A stretch of 64,000 nt of DNA from Vibrio panuliri (GCF_009938205.1 NZ_AP019654.1:310001-374000); one strand, 5' to 3'; shown: positions 51,499 through 61,909, numbered from the stretch's first letter. The notes: generated from the sequence alone by a model not told the origin. A program made the numbers and translations.

Positions 51499-53124
51499 TT
51501 AGTGCTTAACGGTGAACTTGCTCATCCAGTTTTCAAGCTCATTAGCCAGTTGCGCAAGGCTTTGCGTGCTATTGTGACTTTCGATCACGACATTACCTAA
51601 TTGGCTGCCACTCTCTTCAATCATATTAATCCGCATTGAAATGTCGTCACTCACTTCGGTTTGCTCTGCGGCAGCAGTGGCGATCTGATGACTCATTTGT
51701 GAAATAGACTCCAGTGCTACTACGATTTGCTGAAGTGCTTCAGAAGCGTGTTGCGATTCTTCTACCGTGCTTTGGCTGGTGGCAGCACATACATCCATTG
51801 TTTGGATAGCGTTACGAGAGCCTTCTTGCAGGTTGGTAATCATCTGCTGAATCTCTTTGGTGCTAGATTGAGTGCGACCAGCAAGATTACGAACTTCGTC
51901 TGCTACAACCGCGAATCCTCGACCTTGTTCGCCTGCTCGCGCAGCTTCAATCGCCGCATTGAGAGCAAGTAGGTTAGTTTGCTCAGCAATATCACCAATG
52001 ACATCGAGAACTTTAACGATATTGTTTACATCATTATCTAGGTCGGACACCGCTTGGCTCGCAGTGCCAAGTTGTGCGGCCAAACCTTGGATGTTATCGA
52101 CAGTATTATGAATCAACTGCTGAGTATGCTGGCTCTGCTTGTCTGCTTCATCCGTGTTGCGTGCTGTGTCGCTGGCAGAGTCGGCCACATTGTTGGCTGA
52201 TGATGCCATTTCAGTCATTGCAGTGGCGATCATCGCGGTAGATTGCTGCTGAGAGTCGGTCAGTTGTGTAATGGATGACGCTCGGTCTTCCAGACTGACA
52301 AGCTCTTGACGTAAGGCAACCATTGATGAATCGAGGTTATTGACCAGTTGCGCTAAGGAAAGACTCATTTGTTGTACAGCGTGGTAAATACTGCCTTGAG
52401 GTGCGTCGTTAGTAAACGAAGTTTGGATTTCGCCATTTGCAACTGCTCGAACAGCACTGTGTACTTCATGAGGTTCGCCGCCAAGGAGCGCCAGTATTCT
52501 GCGAATAGCGACAATTAGAATGGTTAAGATGCTAGCTGCGATCACTAGGCACATTGCTAACTGCCACTGTGCCGTCGACCAAAAGCGAGCATTGACTTCA
52601 TTAAAGCCAATACCCGTACCTACCACCCAGCCCCAGTGTGGGGTTTTTTCTGCAATCGAATGTTTTTCTTCAATCGAGCCGTCAGGCAGTTTTTGTGTCC
52701 AGGTGTACTCCACCATTTGACCTTTTGACTTGCCTAATACATCAAGAATCAATTGACCGACACTATCGCCGTTGCCATCTTTGAAGTCGTGGAAGCTGGT
52801 GCCATGTAATTGGGGATCTAACGGGGCGGCAACAAAGTCCATATTGTCGTCAGCGACATAAACATACTCGTTATCTTTGTAAATGTTATTGCGCAGTAGG
52901 CGAGTGGCTAAAGCTTTCGCTTGATCTTCAGGCATGCTGCCTTCGGCAGCCATTTTCTCGACTTCGGTTAAAATGCTGTAGGCACTTCTGAACAGCTCGG
53001 TAACTCGAGCTTGATTGTCTAAGCTGCTGGCAACTCGCAATGTCCATAAGCCGGTGGCAGTTAAAGCTAGAAGCGCAGTTAAAATAATGGCCGACAGTAT
53101 GTAGGCTTGGGTTTTGAGTTTCAT
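51499..53124 (-). CDS. Methyl-accepting chemotaxis protein with a periplasmic Cache domain
   Basis: The 541-residue inner-membrane chemoreceptor senses a small molecule in the periplasm and controls CheA. Parts in order: membrane helix 1 (about residues 8-29); a single Cache-type sensor domain ([40 protein letters not shown]); membrane helix 2 (about 187-208); HAMP; and the coiled-coil signalling domain with the highly conserved tip [21 protein letters not shown]. The start has GAGGAAG upstream. No NWETF-like tether is seen at the C-terminus (KFTVKH). A TATAAT at 53228-53233 on the minus strand is a possible -10. It lies between two tRNA clusters; the ligand is unknown. Confidence 0.95.
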   Translation of the reverse strand: MKLKTQAYILSAIILTALLALTATGLWTLRVASSLDNQARVTELFRSAYSILTEVEKMAAEGSMPEDQAKALATRLLRNNIYKDNEYVYVADDNMDFVAAPLDPQLHGTSFHDFKDGNGDSVGQLILDVLGKSKGQMVEYTWTQKLPDGSIEEKHSIAEKTPHWGWVVGTGIGFNEVNARFWSTAQWQLAMCLVIAASILTILIVAIRRILALLGGEPHEVHSAVRAVANGEIQTSFTNDAPQGSIYHAVQQMSLSLAQLVNNLDSSMVALRQELVSLEDRASSITQLTDSQQQSTAMIATAMTEMASSANNVADSASDTARNTDEADKQSQHTQQLIHNTVDNIQGLAAQLGTASQAVSDLDNDVNNIVKVLDVIGDIAEQTNLLALNAAIEAARAGEQGRGFAVVADEVRNLAGRTQSSTKEIQQMITNLQEGSRNAIQTMDVCAATSQSTVEESQHASEALQQIVVALESISQMSHQIATAAAEQTEVSDDISMRINMIEESGSQLGNVVIESHNSTQSLAQLANELENWMSKFTVKH

Positions 53125-53489
53125 ACTTCCTCACGATATCAAAGGTGACACGACGCTTAACTTTTAGGTGTGCTGGGAAAACAAGCACGCTGGTAAGGTG
53201 GTTATTGTATTGTGACGAAAATATTACATTATACTTTCTGTCTGCATCTTTAGTTGAGTTAGGAAATATGATGGAGATTAAATTTTTAGCGCGAAATAAA
53301 TGTGTTGCAGTCAAAAGTATTGAGCTAGTGTGCAATCTTGAGTTTTAAATTAATAGCCGTCTTTTTTTAGACTACCAGAGTGGGGCAGGGCTTTGGTATC
53401 AACTTGTTTCTATGCTGATGATTGTGTTCGGGCTAAAGGGCGTGATTAAGCTTGGTGAGATAGTAAGGATGTTTGTTAGCGCAGATAAG
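53125..53489. other. Upstream region of the chemoreceptor gene
   Basis: I see no gene. A stem formed by GTGTGCT and AGCACGC lies near 53168-53190 in the leader of the chemoreceptor transcript. The 67-codon plus-strand frame at 53145-53348 has no ribosome-binding site and is not convincing. Confidence 0.5.
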
Positions 53490-53521
53490 AAAAAAGCCAC
53501 GTCTTTCGACATGGCTTCTTA
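53490..53521 (-). terminator. Intrinsic terminator of tRNA cluster B
   Basis: On the minus strand AAGCCATGTC and GACGTGGCTT pair with one mismatch, followed by a run of T, just after the last tRNA gene. Confidence 0.75.
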
Positions 53522-53524
53522 AAG

Positions 53525-53600
53525 TGGCTCCTCCTGCTGGGCTCGAACCAGCGACCTGCGGATTAACAGTCCGTCGCTCTACCAACTGAGCTAAGGAGGA
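53525..53600 (-). tRNA. tRNA-Asn (GTT), cluster B
   Basis: This gene is identical to the two cluster A tRNA-Asn copies, with anticodon GTT and encoded CCA. Last gene of cluster B. Confidence 0.97.
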
Positions 53601-53642
53601 ACTATTCTGTTTGTGTCTTACGTGAGTAAGCGCACCAAATAA

Positions 53643-53718
53643 TGGTGCCTCGAGGCGGAATCGAACCACCGACACGAGGATTTTCAATCCTCTGCTCTAC
53701 CGACTGAGCTATCGAGGC
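53643..53718 (-). tRNA. tRNA-Phe (GAA), acceptor-stem variant
   Basis: The gene matches the other two tRNA-Phe genes except in the acceptor stem: GCCTCGA/TCGAGGC here, GCCCGGA/TCCGGGC there. Pairs 4:69 and 5:68 are both changed in a compensated way, so the stem is fully paired. The GAA anticodon and CCA end are intact. Confidence 0.95.
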
Positions 53719-53725
53719 AAAAGAA

Positions 53726-53801
<76 letters not shown>

Positions 53802-53856
53802 ACACTATATTCTTTTACTAATTGTTGGCATCTAAACACCAGCAATTAAGAAATTG

Positions 53857-53932
53857 TGGTGCCCGGAGGCGGAATCGAACCACCGACACGAGGATTTTCA
53901 ATCCTCTGCTCTACCGACTGAGCTATCCGGGC
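53857..53932 (-). tRNA. tRNA-Phe (GAA), cluster B
   Basis: This gene is identical to the cluster A tRNA-Phe. It is the first gene of cluster B, next to the promoter at 53945. Confidence 0.97.
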
Positions 53933-53944
53933 TAACGGAGCGCT

Positions 53945-53973
53945 ATTAAACGGATTTTCGCTCCTGTCGTCAA
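53945..53973 (-). promoter_or_regulatory. Promoter of tRNA cluster B
   Basis: On the minus strand TTGACG (53968-53973) and TTTAAT (53945-53950) are 17 bases apart, upstream of tRNA-Phe. Confidence 0.7.
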
Positions 53974-54036
53974 CATGTTTTTTCAAATAAATTCAAAAAA
54001 CTGTTTGTTCGCTTGGTTTTTGTTCGAAAGTCATGC

Positions 54037-55173
54037 TTAAGTTTTACCTCGGTTAAATTCCTTTTTGTAATTTGTAACTTTTTGTAGGTAACGACGCGCT
54101 TCTGCTTTGGGGTGTTTATTGGTTAGCGCCCAATAAACTTGGTTCGGTTGTAGCGAGTTGATATCTCGCATCGCACGTTTTCGGTCACTACGATTAAAGG
54201 TGTTCAAAACGCCACCTGTTCCGCCGTTGTAGGCTGAAATCATGGTGTACTCGAGAGTGAGTGGGTGATTGACGTCTTTTAAGTAGCGATTTTTTAGGAT
54301 GTAAAAATACGCGGTACCTGTATCAATGTTGTTTTCTGGGTTAAATAAATACTCAGGACTTGGCTCTCCTGAACGGTTTTTGACCAGTTTAAATACGTCA
54401 CGCCCGGCTGTTTTGGGCACCACTTGCATCAATCCATAGGCATTGGCCCAACTGACCGCGTAAGGGTTAAAGCTACTCTCTGTTTTGATAATGGCGTAGA
54501 TCAAGTCTTCAGGAATATCGTATTTGCGTGAGGCGCGGCGGACGATATCAGCGTATTGATAGCTGCGGATCTCAACTTGATCTTCGACTAATGGGATCTC
54601 AACGTAATACGCTTTCTTAAAGTCGACATCTTTGACTTTGAGCTTGTTCGCGATGAGGTAGTCAGCAAAGCGATTAGCACGCCATGACCATTGAATCGGT
54701 TTGTTGTCTTGGTCGACAACCTGTTGGTAAAGAAACGGGCGACCTTCTAGTTTAATACTTTTTGATGAGAAAAGATCGACACTCATTGGATCATCAGGGG
54801 TTAATAAGGTCGTGATGATTGCGTTTTTAAGGTGCTGTTTGGGATCGGTAGGTGATACCGTTTCAACAATGATTGTTCCCTTGGCAAAGTCCACTTCTGA
54901 ACGGCTGAGGTAGTTATCGATGTACTTTACGTAATTACTCTTACCCGCCACTTTTATCTCACGACTTCCCCAACGTTTTTCAATATTGCCGGAAAAGCTA
55001 CTGATCAGTGCGTCTAAGGCCGCGGTGTCTTTTTCAAATTGCCCAGGAAGTTGCGCGAGGTTTTTGGCAAAACGGTTGGTGGGTTCGTAGTTGACATCAT
55101 AGATGCTCTCGACGAACTCGCGGCTACAGCCAACTAACAGCATCGCTGCAAAAAAGTAGACAAGTTTTTTCAT
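54037..55173 (-). CDS. mltC: Membrane-bound lytic murein transglycosylase C (MltC)
   Basis: MltC is an outer-membrane lipoprotein that cleaves the glycan strands of peptidoglycan to 1,6-anhydro products. The 378-residue protein begins with a lipoprotein signal (lipobox LLVGC, cysteine 16). An N-terminal domain of the MltC type follows, then the SLT catalytic domain with the glutamate of KTESSFNPYAVSWANAYGLMQVVP and the later MISAYNGGTGGVL block. The ATG at 55171-55173 is set by the signal peptide; the frame is open to 55209. It follows mutY and yggX as in E. coli. Confidence 0.95.
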   Translation of the reverse strand: MKKLVYFFAAMLLVGCSREFVESIYDVNYEPTNRFAKNLAQLPGQFEKDTAALDALISSFSGNIEKRWGSREIKVAGKSNYVKYIDNYLSRSEVDFAKGTIIVETVSPTDPKQHLKNAIITTLLTPDDPMSVDLFSSKSIKLEGRPFLYQQVVDQDNKPIQWSWRANRFADYLIANKLKVKDVDFKKAYYVEIPLVEDQVEIRSYQYADIVRRASRKYDIPEDLIYAIIKTESSFNPYAVSWANAYGLMQVVPKTAGRDVFKLVKNRSGEPSPEYLFNPENNIDTGTAYFYILKNRYLKDVNHPLTLEYTMISAYNGGTGGVLNTFNRSDRKRAMRDINSLQPNQVYWALTNKHPKAEARRYLQKVTNYKKEFNRGKT

Positions 55174-55250
55174 CTTTGCCCTAGGAAAGTCAGTGTAAAA
55201 AAAAGACACCGCAGTGAACTACGATGCCATTTCATATTGAATATTAGGTA

Positions 55251-55523
55251 TTACTCACTCGGTGGCGTATAGCCTTCGATGTGAACGTCTTTACCTTCAA
55301 ACAAGAAGTTGACCATTTCTGTTTCCAGTAGCTTGCGATGCTCTGGATCCATCATATTTAGCTTTTTCTCATTGATTAGCATTGTCTGCTTGTGTTGCCA
55401 CTCTGCCCATGCTTGTTTTGAGATGTTGTCGAAGATTTTTTTACCTAGCTCGCCTGGGTAAAGTTGAAAATCAAGACCTTCTGCGTCTTGCTTTAGACGA
55501 GCACAAAATACCGTGCGGCTCAT
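55251..55523 (-). CDS. yggX: Fe(2+)-trafficking protein YggX
   Basis: YggX is a small protein linked to iron handling and protection of iron-sulfur clusters from oxidants. The 90-residue sequence has the family start [20 protein letters not shown] with its single conserved cysteine, then [19 protein letters not shown] and [12 protein letters not shown]. It lies 17 bases after mutY and 77 before mltC. The mutY-yggX pairing is widespread and sensible, since MutY has an iron-sulfur cluster. Confidence 0.95.
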   Translation of the reverse strand: MSRTVFCARLKQDAEGLDFQLYPGELGKKIFDNISKQAWAEWQHKQTMLINEKKLNMMDPEHRKLLETEMVNFLFEGKDVHIEGYTPPSE

Positions 55524-55540
55524 AACAGGTTCCTTATTAA

Positions 55541-56593
55541 CTATTGAAGTTCAAATGGCAAACTTTCCAGCAATTGCTTGACCGGTGCTGCTAAGCCAAC
55601 TTCTTTTGGTTGAGATAAGTTATACCAAAGACCTTTGCTTGCTTCCATTACCGCATCAGGCTGATTTGATAGATCCAACAAAATCGGCGTGATATCGAGG
55701 TGATAGTGGCTAAAGGTATGGCGAAATGCAATTAGTTGTTGAGTTCGTTTGATACTGTTGGTGTTAATATGGCGCGATGCTAATTGCTCATCTATGTCTG
55801 CGGTACTGTTTTCAGGAAAGCAATATAAACCACCCCAAATGCCCGCAGGTGGGCGTTGTTCCAACCACACTTGTCCGTTGTAGTGCAGCATGACAAACCA
55901 TGTTTGCTTGATGGGTTTGTCTTTCTTAGGCTTTTTGCCTGGATAATCAAGAGGGTTCCCTTGAGCTTTCGCAGCACATAAGTTTTCGACAGGACATAGG
56001 CCGCATTTGGGTCTGCTGCGTGTACAGACCATCGCTCCCATATCCATCATCGCTTGGTTGTACTTATCAGTATCGTTTTTCGGGGTATGTTGCTGCGCAT
56101 ATTCCCAAAGCTGGTTTTCCACTTTTTTCTGCCCCGGCCAGCCATCAACAGCGAAACTGCGCGCCAATGTCCTTTTAACGTTGCCGTCTAAAATCGCATG
56201 AGGCTGCTTATAAACCGATGAGAGGATAGCCGCTGCGGTGGAGCGTCCGATTCCCGGCAATGCGTTTAGCTGCTCAATATCTGTTGGAAACTCACCATGA
56301 TATTCGTTAGCGACAATCTTTGCTGCTTTATGTAAGTTTCGAGCTCGGGCGTAATAACCAAGCCCAGTCCAAAGATGGAGAACTTCATCTTGCTCTGCGT
56401 TTGCAAGTTCAATCACAGTGGGAAAACGTTCAAGGAAGCGTTGATAATAAGGGATCACCGTCGCAACTTGAGTTTGCTGCAACATAATTTCCGATAGCCA
56501 AACACTATAGGCTGTTTTGTTTTGTTGCCATGGTAGGTTTTTCCTTCCATAGGCGTCATACCAAGTAATTATGGCTTGGGCGAAAGGCGTCAC
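55541..56593 (-). CDS. mutY: Adenine DNA glycosylase MutY
   Basis: MutY removes adenine mispaired with 8-oxoguanine, preventing G-to-T mutations. The 350-residue protein has the catalytic E35 (SEIMLQQTQ), the helix-hairpin-helix [13 protein letters not shown], the catalytic D136 ([12 protein letters not shown]), and four 4Fe-4S cysteines C190, C197, C200 and C206 in the standard C-x6-C-x2-C-x5-C spacing. A C-terminal Nudix-like domain ([20 protein letters not shown]) recognises 8-oxoguanine. It is divergent from trmB. Confidence 0.97.
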   Translation of the reverse strand: MTPFAQAIITWYDAYGRKNLPWQQNKTAYSVWLSEIMLQQTQVATVIPYYQRFLERFPTVIELANAEQDEVLHLWTGLGYYARARNLHKAAKIVANEYHGEFPTDIEQLNALPGIGRSTAAAILSSVYKQPHAILDGNVKRTLARSFAVDGWPGQKKVENQLWEYAQQHTPKNDTDKYNQAMMDMGAMVCTRSRPKCGLCPVENLCAAKAQGNPLDYPGKKPKKDKPIKQTWFVMLHYNGQVWLEQRPPAGIWGGLYCFPENSTADIDEQLASRHINTNSIKRTQQLIAFRHTFSHYHLDITPILLDLSNQPDAVMEASKGLWYNLSQPKEVGLAAPVKQLLESLPFELQ

Positions 56594-56818
56594 GACTTGC
56601 TCGATTATAATTTGTAAGAGTAATGGGCTAAAATTGCATCACAGAATGCAGGGTAAATACAACCGATAAAGTCTAAGGTTTTTTTGCAGCCATTGATTAG
56701 CACTCAAATTTGTTGCGTAAGAGAAACCATCCAGAGTAAGAAATACTTGCACCAATGGTAATTCTTTGGATAATCACAATCCCCTTAAATCGAGACCAAT
56801 TTTTAAACAGGCGAAACC

Positions 56819-57538
56819 ATGAGTGAAGTGACCACGAACGAATACAATGAAGACGGCAAGTTGATCCGCAAAATACGCAGTTTTGTACGTCGTGAAGGCC
56901 GTCTTACCAAAGGTCAAGAAAATGCGATGAAAGAGTGTTGGCCAACGATGGGTATCGACTACCAGCCTCAACTTCTTGATTGGAAAGAAGTGTTTGGTAA
57001 CGACAACCCAGTGGTACTAGAAATTGGTTTCGGTATGGGTGCCTCTCTTGTTGAAATGGCGAAAAACGCACCAGAGAAGAACTTTATTGGTATTGAAGTA
57101 CATAGTCCTGGTGTCGGTGCATGCTTATCAGATGCGCGAGAAGCTGGCGTGACCAATCTACGTGTTATGTGCCACGATGCTGTGGAAGTATTTGAGCATA
57201 TGATTCCTAACGGTAGCTTGAGCACCCTTCAACTGTTCTTCCCTGACCCATGGCATAAAAAGCGTCACCACAAACGCCGCATCGTTCAGCTTGAGTTCGC
57301 TGAAATGGTACGTCAAAAGCTTAAGCTGGAAGACGGTATTTTCCATATGGCGACTGACTGGGAAAACTATGCAGAGCATATGATTGAAATCATGAACCAA
57401 GCGCCTGGTTTCGCTAATATCGCGACTGATGGAGATTACATTCCTCGTCCTGAAGAACGCCCGCTTACTAAATTTGAAGCCCGTGGTCATCGTTTAGGTC
57501 ATGGTGTTTGGGATATCAAATACAAACGTACAGCGTAA
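56819..57538 (+). CDS. trmB: tRNA (guanine-N7-)-methyltransferase TrmB
   Basis: TrmB makes m7G46 in the variable loop of many tRNAs using S-adenosylmethionine. The 239-residue protein has the class I motifs [17 protein letters not shown] and [14 protein letters not shown] and the TrmB signature [21 protein letters not shown]. The C-terminal [16 protein letters not shown] block is also typical. It is divergent from mutY with a 225-base gap in which I saw no firm element. A terminator follows at 57583. Confidence 0.97.
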   Translation: MSEVTTNEYNEDGKLIRKIRSFVRREGRLTKGQENAMKECWPTMGIDYQPQLLDWKEVFGNDNPVVLEIGFGMGASLVEMAKNAPEKNFIGIEVHSPGVGACLSDAREAGVTNLRVMCHDAVEVFEHMIPNGSLSTLQLFFPDPWHKKRHHKRRIVQLEFAEMVRQKLKLEDGIFHMATDWENYAEHMIEIMNQAPGFANIATDGDYIPRPEERPLTKFEARGHRLGHGVWDIKYKRTA

Positions 57539-57582
57539 TCCTTTACGATACCCAATTCCGTTTGGTATAAACTAGAACATGA

Positions 57583-57611
57583 TAAGCCAACATTGCGATG
57601 TTGGCTTTTTT
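57583..57611 (+). terminator. Intrinsic terminator after trmB
   Basis: AAGCCAACAT and ATGTTGGCTT pair perfectly around TGCG, followed by T residues. Confidence 0.9.
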
Positions 57612-57738
57612 GACTCTATGCTCATCCTATTTGCTACCGCTGTAGTAACCAGGTTTTGCGAGCATGATTCAAGCTACCTAGACTAGGTAAATAGACTCGT
57701 TTTGGCGAGTTTTAACGATAACCATAAGCAGGTCATAG

Positions 57739-58659
57739 ATGAAACCGACACGCGAGATTTTAGCGGACATCTTGGAAGAAGTTCGTCCATTAATTGGACA
57801 AGGAAAAGTCGCTGATTACATCCCAGCATTGGCCAAAGTGCCAAACACAAAGCTTGGGATTGCGGTATTTACTAACCAAGGTGAAGTGATTAAAGCAGGG
57901 GATGCGGATGAAGGTTTTTCGATTCAATCGATCTCCAAAGCACTTGGTTTAACGCTCGCAATGTCTCTGTATAAGCCTGAAGAAATTTGGGCTCGTGTTG
58001 GTAAAGAGCCGTCAGGTCAGGCATTTAACTCTATGATTCAATTGGAAATGGAGCAGGGTATCCCACGTAATCCATTTATCAATGCGGGGGCTATTGTTGT
58101 GGCGGATCTTTTGCACAGTCGCCTTTCGGCACCACGCCACCGTTTACTCGAGTTTGTTCGCCAACTTTCAGGTGAAGATCATATCGTCTACGACAAAGTG
58201 GTCGCAGCATCAGAGATGATGCACAGTGATCGCAATGCGGCTATCGCTTATTTAATGCGTTCATTTGGAAACTTTGAGAATGACGTTATCCCTGTGCTTG
58301 CCAACTACTTTCATGCTTGTGCGTTGAAAATGAACTGTGTGGATTTGGCGAAAACCTTTAGTTACTTAGCGAATAAAGGTGTCTCGGTGCAAACGGGTAA
58401 GCAGATTATTACGCCAATGCAAACTAAGCAACTCAACGCGTTGTTGGCTACCTGTGGCCTTTATGACGGTGCGGGAGAATTTGCTTACCGTGTTGGGATG
58501 CCGGGTAAATCCGGTGTCGGTGGTGGCATTATTGCGATTGTACCTGGTGAAATGAGTATCGCAGTATGGTCACCTGAGTTAGATGCATCAGGAAACTCTC
58601 TTGCAGGAACCAAAGCGTTAGAACTGCTATCAGAGCGGATTGGACGCTCGATTTTCTAG
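57739..58659 (+). CDS. glsB: Glutaminase of the beta-lactamase fold
   Basis: The enzyme hydrolyses glutamine to glutamate and ammonia in the cytoplasm. The 306-residue protein has the S-x-x-K catalytic motif in [16 protein letters not shown], the substrate block [15 protein letters not shown], and the C-terminal [24 protein letters not shown]. Length matches bacterial GlsA/GlsB glutaminases; I use glsB because this single-copy type resembles YneH/GlsB. It is alone, between two terminators. Confidence 0.93.
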   Translation: MKPTREILADILEEVRPLIGQGKVADYIPALAKVPNTKLGIAVFTNQGEVIKAGDADEGFSIQSISKALGLTLAMSLYKPEEIWARVGKEPSGQAFNSMIQLEMEQGIPRNPFINAGAIVVADLLHSRLSAPRHRLLEFVRQLSGEDHIVYDKVVAASEMMHSDRNAAIAYLMRSFGNFENDVIPVLANYFHACALKMNCVDLAKTFSYLANKGVSVQTGKQIITPMQTKQLNALLATCGLYDGAGEFAYRVGMPGKSGVGGGIIAIVPGEMSIAVWSPELDASGNSLAGTKALELLSERIGRSIF

Positions 58660-58723
58660 TAGTTAAGAAGTGAGAATTTAGAGGCGAGAATCGAGAAACC
58701 TCACTTATCAGAATGAATAACAA

Positions 58724-58747
58724 AAGGGTCAGCATCTGCTGACCCTT
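58724..58747. terminator. Intrinsic terminator after the glutaminase gene
   Basis: AAGGGTCAGCA and TGCTGACCCTT pair perfectly; the stretch downstream is T-rich. Confidence 0.85.
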
Positions 58748-58808
58748 GTTATTTTTAATCTCACATCTCAAGCCCGGTTTATAAGGCGCTCTCACTTCTC
58801 GAATCTTA

Positions 58809-59984
58809 TTACTCTTCATCCGCCATAAATGCTTCGAGGAGATCGTTCAAAAACAATTTACCCTTTTCGGTTATCTGCCAATGGGTTTCGTTTTCAGATA
58901 GATATTGCTGCTCAATAGCCCAATCGATGGTGTCTTGAATTGCAGTGAGCTCAAGTCCCGTTGTATCGACAAAGTCCTGTTTTGGGCAGGCTTCGAGTAA
59001 ACGGAAGCGGTTCATAAAGAATTCAAATGGCCGATCGGCTGCTGCTACTTCAAATTCATCACTTAAATAGGGTTTGACCATATTCTGGTAGGCAGCAAGA
59101 TAGCCTCGTGGGTGCTTAGTTTTGGTGGTGCGAATAATACGCCCATCACTAAAACTCAGTTTACCGTGTGAGCCACAACCAATGCCAAGATAGTCACCGA
59201 AGCGCCAGTAGTTCAGGTTGTGCTGACATTGGTAACCAGGTTTGCTGTAGCCAGAAATTTCGTATTGTACGTAGCCAGCATCTGCAAGCTTTTTATGCCC
59301 AAGTTCAAAAATGTCCCATAGCTCATCATCATCGGGCAATGTTGGTGGCTTGTAGTAGAACATAGTGTTGGGTTCGATAGTCAACTGATACCAAGATAAG
59401 TGCGGAGGATCGAGCATAATAGCTTGCTCAAGATCTGCCAGCGCCTGTTCGATACTTTGATCCGGCAAACCATGCATAAGGTCTAGATTAAAGCTTTTTA
59501 ACCCGATCTGATGAGCCAGTTGGGCTGCATTGACCGCTTCTTGTTGACCGTGAATACGACCAAGTTTTTCGAGCTTATCTGCAGCAAAACTCTGAACGCC
59601 GATTGAAATTCGTGTCACTCCAGCAGCCTGATAACCAATAAAGCGCTCAGTTTCGACTGTGCCGGGGTTAGCCTCCATGGTCACTTCAATATCTGGCTTA
59701 AACGGGATACGTTGCTCGATTCCGTTGAGCAGATGCTTTATGCCTTCAGCAGAAATTAGGCTGGGCGTACCACCGCCGATAAAGATTGAATGCAGTGGGC
59801 GCGGTGCCAGTTTTAACTGGTACTTTTCAATATCACGATCTAAATCCTCCAGTAGAGCGTTGATGTACTGCTCTTCTGGGATCTCTGCCTTTAGAGCGTG
59901 GGAGTTAAAATCACAATAAGGGCATTTTTGTACACACCATGGAATGTGTACATACAAGCTAAGTGCAGGTGGTACTAATTGCAT
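58809..59984 (-). CDS. hemW: Radical SAM haem chaperone HemW
   Basis: HemW resembles oxygen-independent coproporphyrinogen oxidase but acts as a haem-binding chaperone in studied bacteria. The 391-residue protein has the radical SAM motif C17-x3-C21-x2-C24 (IPWCVQKCPYCDFNSHA), followed by FIGGGTPSLI and MEANPGTVE. The C-terminal HemN-like domain ends with LFLNDLLEAF. The start is four bases after rdgB, giving the common rdgB-hemW pair. The shorter N-terminus, compared with HemN, supports HemW. Confidence 0.94.
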   Translation of the reverse strand: MQLVPPALSLYVHIPWCVQKCPYCDFNSHALKAEIPEEQYINALLEDLDRDIEKYQLKLAPRPLHSIFIGGGTPSLISAEGIKHLLNGIEQRIPFKPDIEVTMEANPGTVETERFIGYQAAGVTRISIGVQSFAADKLEKLGRIHGQQEAVNAAQLAHQIGLKSFNLDLMHGLPDQSIEQALADLEQAIMLDPPHLSWYQLTIEPNTMFYYKPPTLPDDDELWDIFELGHKKLADAGYVQYEISGYSKPGYQCQHNLNYWRFGDYLGIGCGSHGKLSFSDGRIIRTTKTKHPRGYLAAYQNMVKPYLSDEFEVAAADRPFEFFMNRFRLLEACPKQDFVDTTGLELTAIQDTIDWAIEQQYLSENETHWQITEKGKLFLNDLLEAFMADEE

Positions 59985-59987
59985 CGA

Positions 59988-60584
59988 TTAACGCTGCTCC
60001 GCAAGTGCTGAAAACAGTGCTTTTAAGGCTTTGCCGCGATGAGATAATTGCTTTTTACGTGCCGGTTCTAATTGCGCCGATGAGCAGTTATCCTCAGGTA
60101 CGTAGAAGATCGGGTCGTAACCAAATCCATTTTCACCTTGCGCTTCTGTGAGGATACGGCCTTCCCATTTACCATGACACACGATAGGGGTTGGATCATC
60201 GGCATGACGCATTAGTACCAATACACAGTGAAAACGCGCACTACGTTGTTCTTCAGGCACGTCTTGCATCGCGTTGAGGAGTTTGTTTAGGTTGTCTTCA
60301 TCACTTGCGCCCTGACCTGCATAACGCGCAGAGTAGATGCCAGGCGCGCCTTTAAGGTAGTCAACTTCAAGACCTGAGTCATCAGCAATTGCAGGTAACC
60401 CTGTTTCTTGGGCAGCGTGACGTGCTTTGATAATCGCATTTTCGATAAACGTAGTACCTGTTTCATCGGCGTCGGACACGTTAAACTCACTTTGTGCCAG
60501 CACTTCGAAACCGAAGTCTGACAATAGGTCTGCCATTTCGCGCACTTTACCTTGGTTGCCCGTCGCTAATACAATCTTGCTCAT
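59988..60584 (-). CDS. rdgB: XTP/dITP diphosphatase RdgB
   Basis: RdgB hydrolyses deaminated purine triphosphates (dITP, XTP) and so keeps them out of DNA and RNA. The 198-residue Ham1-family protein has the phosphate-binding [12 protein letters not shown], the catalytic [23 protein letters not shown], and [11 protein letters not shown] with the C-terminal SHRGKAL. It lies 13 bases after the DUF4426 gene. Confidence 0.96.
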   Translation of the reverse strand: MSKIVLATGNQGKVREMADLLSDFGFEVLAQSEFNVSDADETGTTFIENAIIKARHAAQETGLPAIADDSGLEVDYLKGAPGIYSARYAGQGASDEDNLNKLLNAMQDVPEEQRSARFHCVLVLMRHADDPTPIVCHGKWEGRILTEAQGENGFGYDPIFYVPEDNCSSAQLEPARKKQLSHRGKALKALFSALAEQR

Positions 60585-60596
60585 GATTGATCCTGT

Positions 60597-61028
60597 TTAA
60601 TCTTCAACATAAAACTTCTGCGTGAACTTTAAAGCCCCTTTGCCTTTATTGCCAGCGTCGATATCGATATTAAAGCGAATATTTTCCTCTTCGCTAATCG
60701 CAAACTCAGCGAGGTAATAGATGGCGTCGCCTTCTTTCACTTCACGAAACTCAAGTTGACGAGTTTGACCGATAAGATTTTTGGCGGTTCCGCTAATTTT
60801 CCCGCTGACAGCAGGCTTACCGACCTGAGATGTATCAAGCAAGCTGATATTGAGAATTGCAGAATAACCACTGCGTTTTAATTGATAGGTTCGGGCGACC
60901 TGAGGGGTTAAAAAAGTGGAGTTGAATGCGGAGTAGTGGGCTTCCACATCTTTAATTGTTTTAAACTGCCCGGCATATGAGGGCAGAGCAAAGCAAGCGA
61001 TAAAAGCTATCATTAGCCAATTTTTCAT
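60597..61028 (-). CDS. DUF4426 periplasmic protein
   Basis: This 143-residue protein has a clear signal peptide (MKNWLMIAFIACFALPSYAG, cut near residue 19) and a beta-rich domain that matches the DUF4426 proteins of vibrios and relatives (ARTYQLKRSGYSAILNISLLD, KEGDAIYYLAEFAI). Its function is not known. It is embedded between yggU and rdgB, a position it keeps in several vibrios by my recollection, which suggests cotranscription rather than a shared pathway. Confidence 0.85.
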   Translation of the reverse strand: MKNWLMIAFIACFALPSYAGQFKTIKDVEAHYSAFNSTFLTPQVARTYQLKRSGYSAILNISLLDTSQVGKPAVSGKISGTAKNLIGQTRQLEFREVKEGDAIYYLAEFAISEEENIRFNIDIDAGNKGKGALKFTQKFYVED

Positions 61029-61061
61029 ATCATTACGTCCATATAGATAAACAAAAAGCCA

Positions 61062-61352
61062 TCATAGGATGGCTTCGATTTCGTCAGGGATTTGATTGGC
61101 GGATACGATACGGACTTGTTTGTGTCTTCCAAGTTCGCCTTTTTCTATATTGACCAATCCTTTCGCCACTTTAAATTGCTTCGCCAAGTATTTGCTCAAG
61201 TGAGCATTGGCTTTGCCATCCACTGGTGGAGCCGTGATGGCAATTTTGACCTCTTCACCGTGTAAGCCGACGATTTTGTCTCGGCTTGCTTTGGGTTGGA
61301 TATAAAGGCGAAGAATAATATCCTCGCCTTCTCGCCATACCGCTACAGACAT
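61062..61352 (-). CDS. yggU: DUF167 protein YggU
   Basis: This is a 96-residue protein of the DUF167/YggU family, small alpha-beta proteins of unknown role. The core [41 protein letters not shown] is very well conserved in the family. The ATG at 61350-61352 overlaps the yggT stop codon by one base (TAATG), which fixes the start. It is part of the yggS-proC-yggT-yggU run. Confidence 0.94.
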   Translation of the reverse strand: MSVAVWREGEDIILRLYIQPKASRDKIVGLHGEEVKIAITAPPVDGKANAHLSKYLAKQFKVAKGLVNIEKGELGRHKQVRIVSANQIPDEIEAIL

Positions 61353-61909
61353 TATAGCTGGAACCAAATTGGACCGATTAAATCACCAATTAGGAAGTTG
61401 GCAAATTGGAGACCAATAAATAGCACCAATACGCTAAGGTCAAAGCCACCCATCGCCGGAATAATTCGGCGAATTGGTGCAAGCATTGGCTCAGTCAATT
61501 GATGGAACACATATTCAATTGGGCTACGGCCTTGGCTTACCCAACTTAAAATGGCGCGAATCAGCAGTACCCAAAATAGTAAGCCGCCAGCTGCTTTGAT
61601 TAGTGATAACAAGCCAAGGAAAAGGAAGTCGGCACTAAAGGCAAAAGCGCCACCAGAGGCAATCAACATTAGACTCACAAACTTCAATACACACAGTAAG
61701 AAAGCGAATAGTACGGTGGCTAAGTCAATATTACCGACTGATGGAATCACGCGGCGCAATGGACCAATCACAGGCTGAGTTGCTTTAACAATAAACTGTG
61801 AGAATGGGTTATAGAAATCTGCGCGAGCCGCTTGTAGCCAGATACGCAATAAAACCACCATGATATAGAGATCAAACAAGGTGGAGATTAGAAAACTCAT
61901 TGAATTCAT
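61352..61909 (-). CDS. yggT: YggT-family membrane protein
   Basis: The 185-residue inner-membrane protein contains two copies of the YggT repeat: [26 protein letters not shown] with [16 protein letters not shown], and [21 protein letters not shown] with [17 protein letters not shown]. Each copy has two membrane helices. The role is not settled; relatives have been linked to osmotic tolerance and to cell-division-site factors in other organisms. It overlaps yggU by one base and follows proC by 41 bases. Confidence 0.93.
   Translation of the reverse strand: MNSMSFLISTLFDLYIMVVLLRIWLQAARADFYNPFSQFIVKATQPVIGPLRRVIPSVGNIDLATVLFAFLLCVLKFVSLMLIASGGAFAFSADFLFLGLLSLIKAAGGLLFWVLLIRAILSWVSQGRSPIEYVFHQLTEPMLAPIRRIIPAMGGFDLSVLVLFIGLQFANFLIGDLIGPIWFQL

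Noticed and set aside
53221..53260. Possible sigma-28 promoter of the chemoreceptor (TAAAG followed by GTATAATG on the minus strand)
   Set aside because: The -10 part does not match GCCGATAA. A TATAAT-type -10 is at least as likely, so I do not call it.
53145..53348. A 67-codon plus-strand frame upstream of the chemoreceptor gene
   Set aside because: It has no ribosome-binding site, no recognisable motif, and lies in the leader and promoter region of the divergent gene.
53433..53687. An 84-codon minus-strand frame across two tRNA genes
   Set aside because: It reads through tRNA-Asn and the variant tRNA-Phe, so it is not a protein gene.
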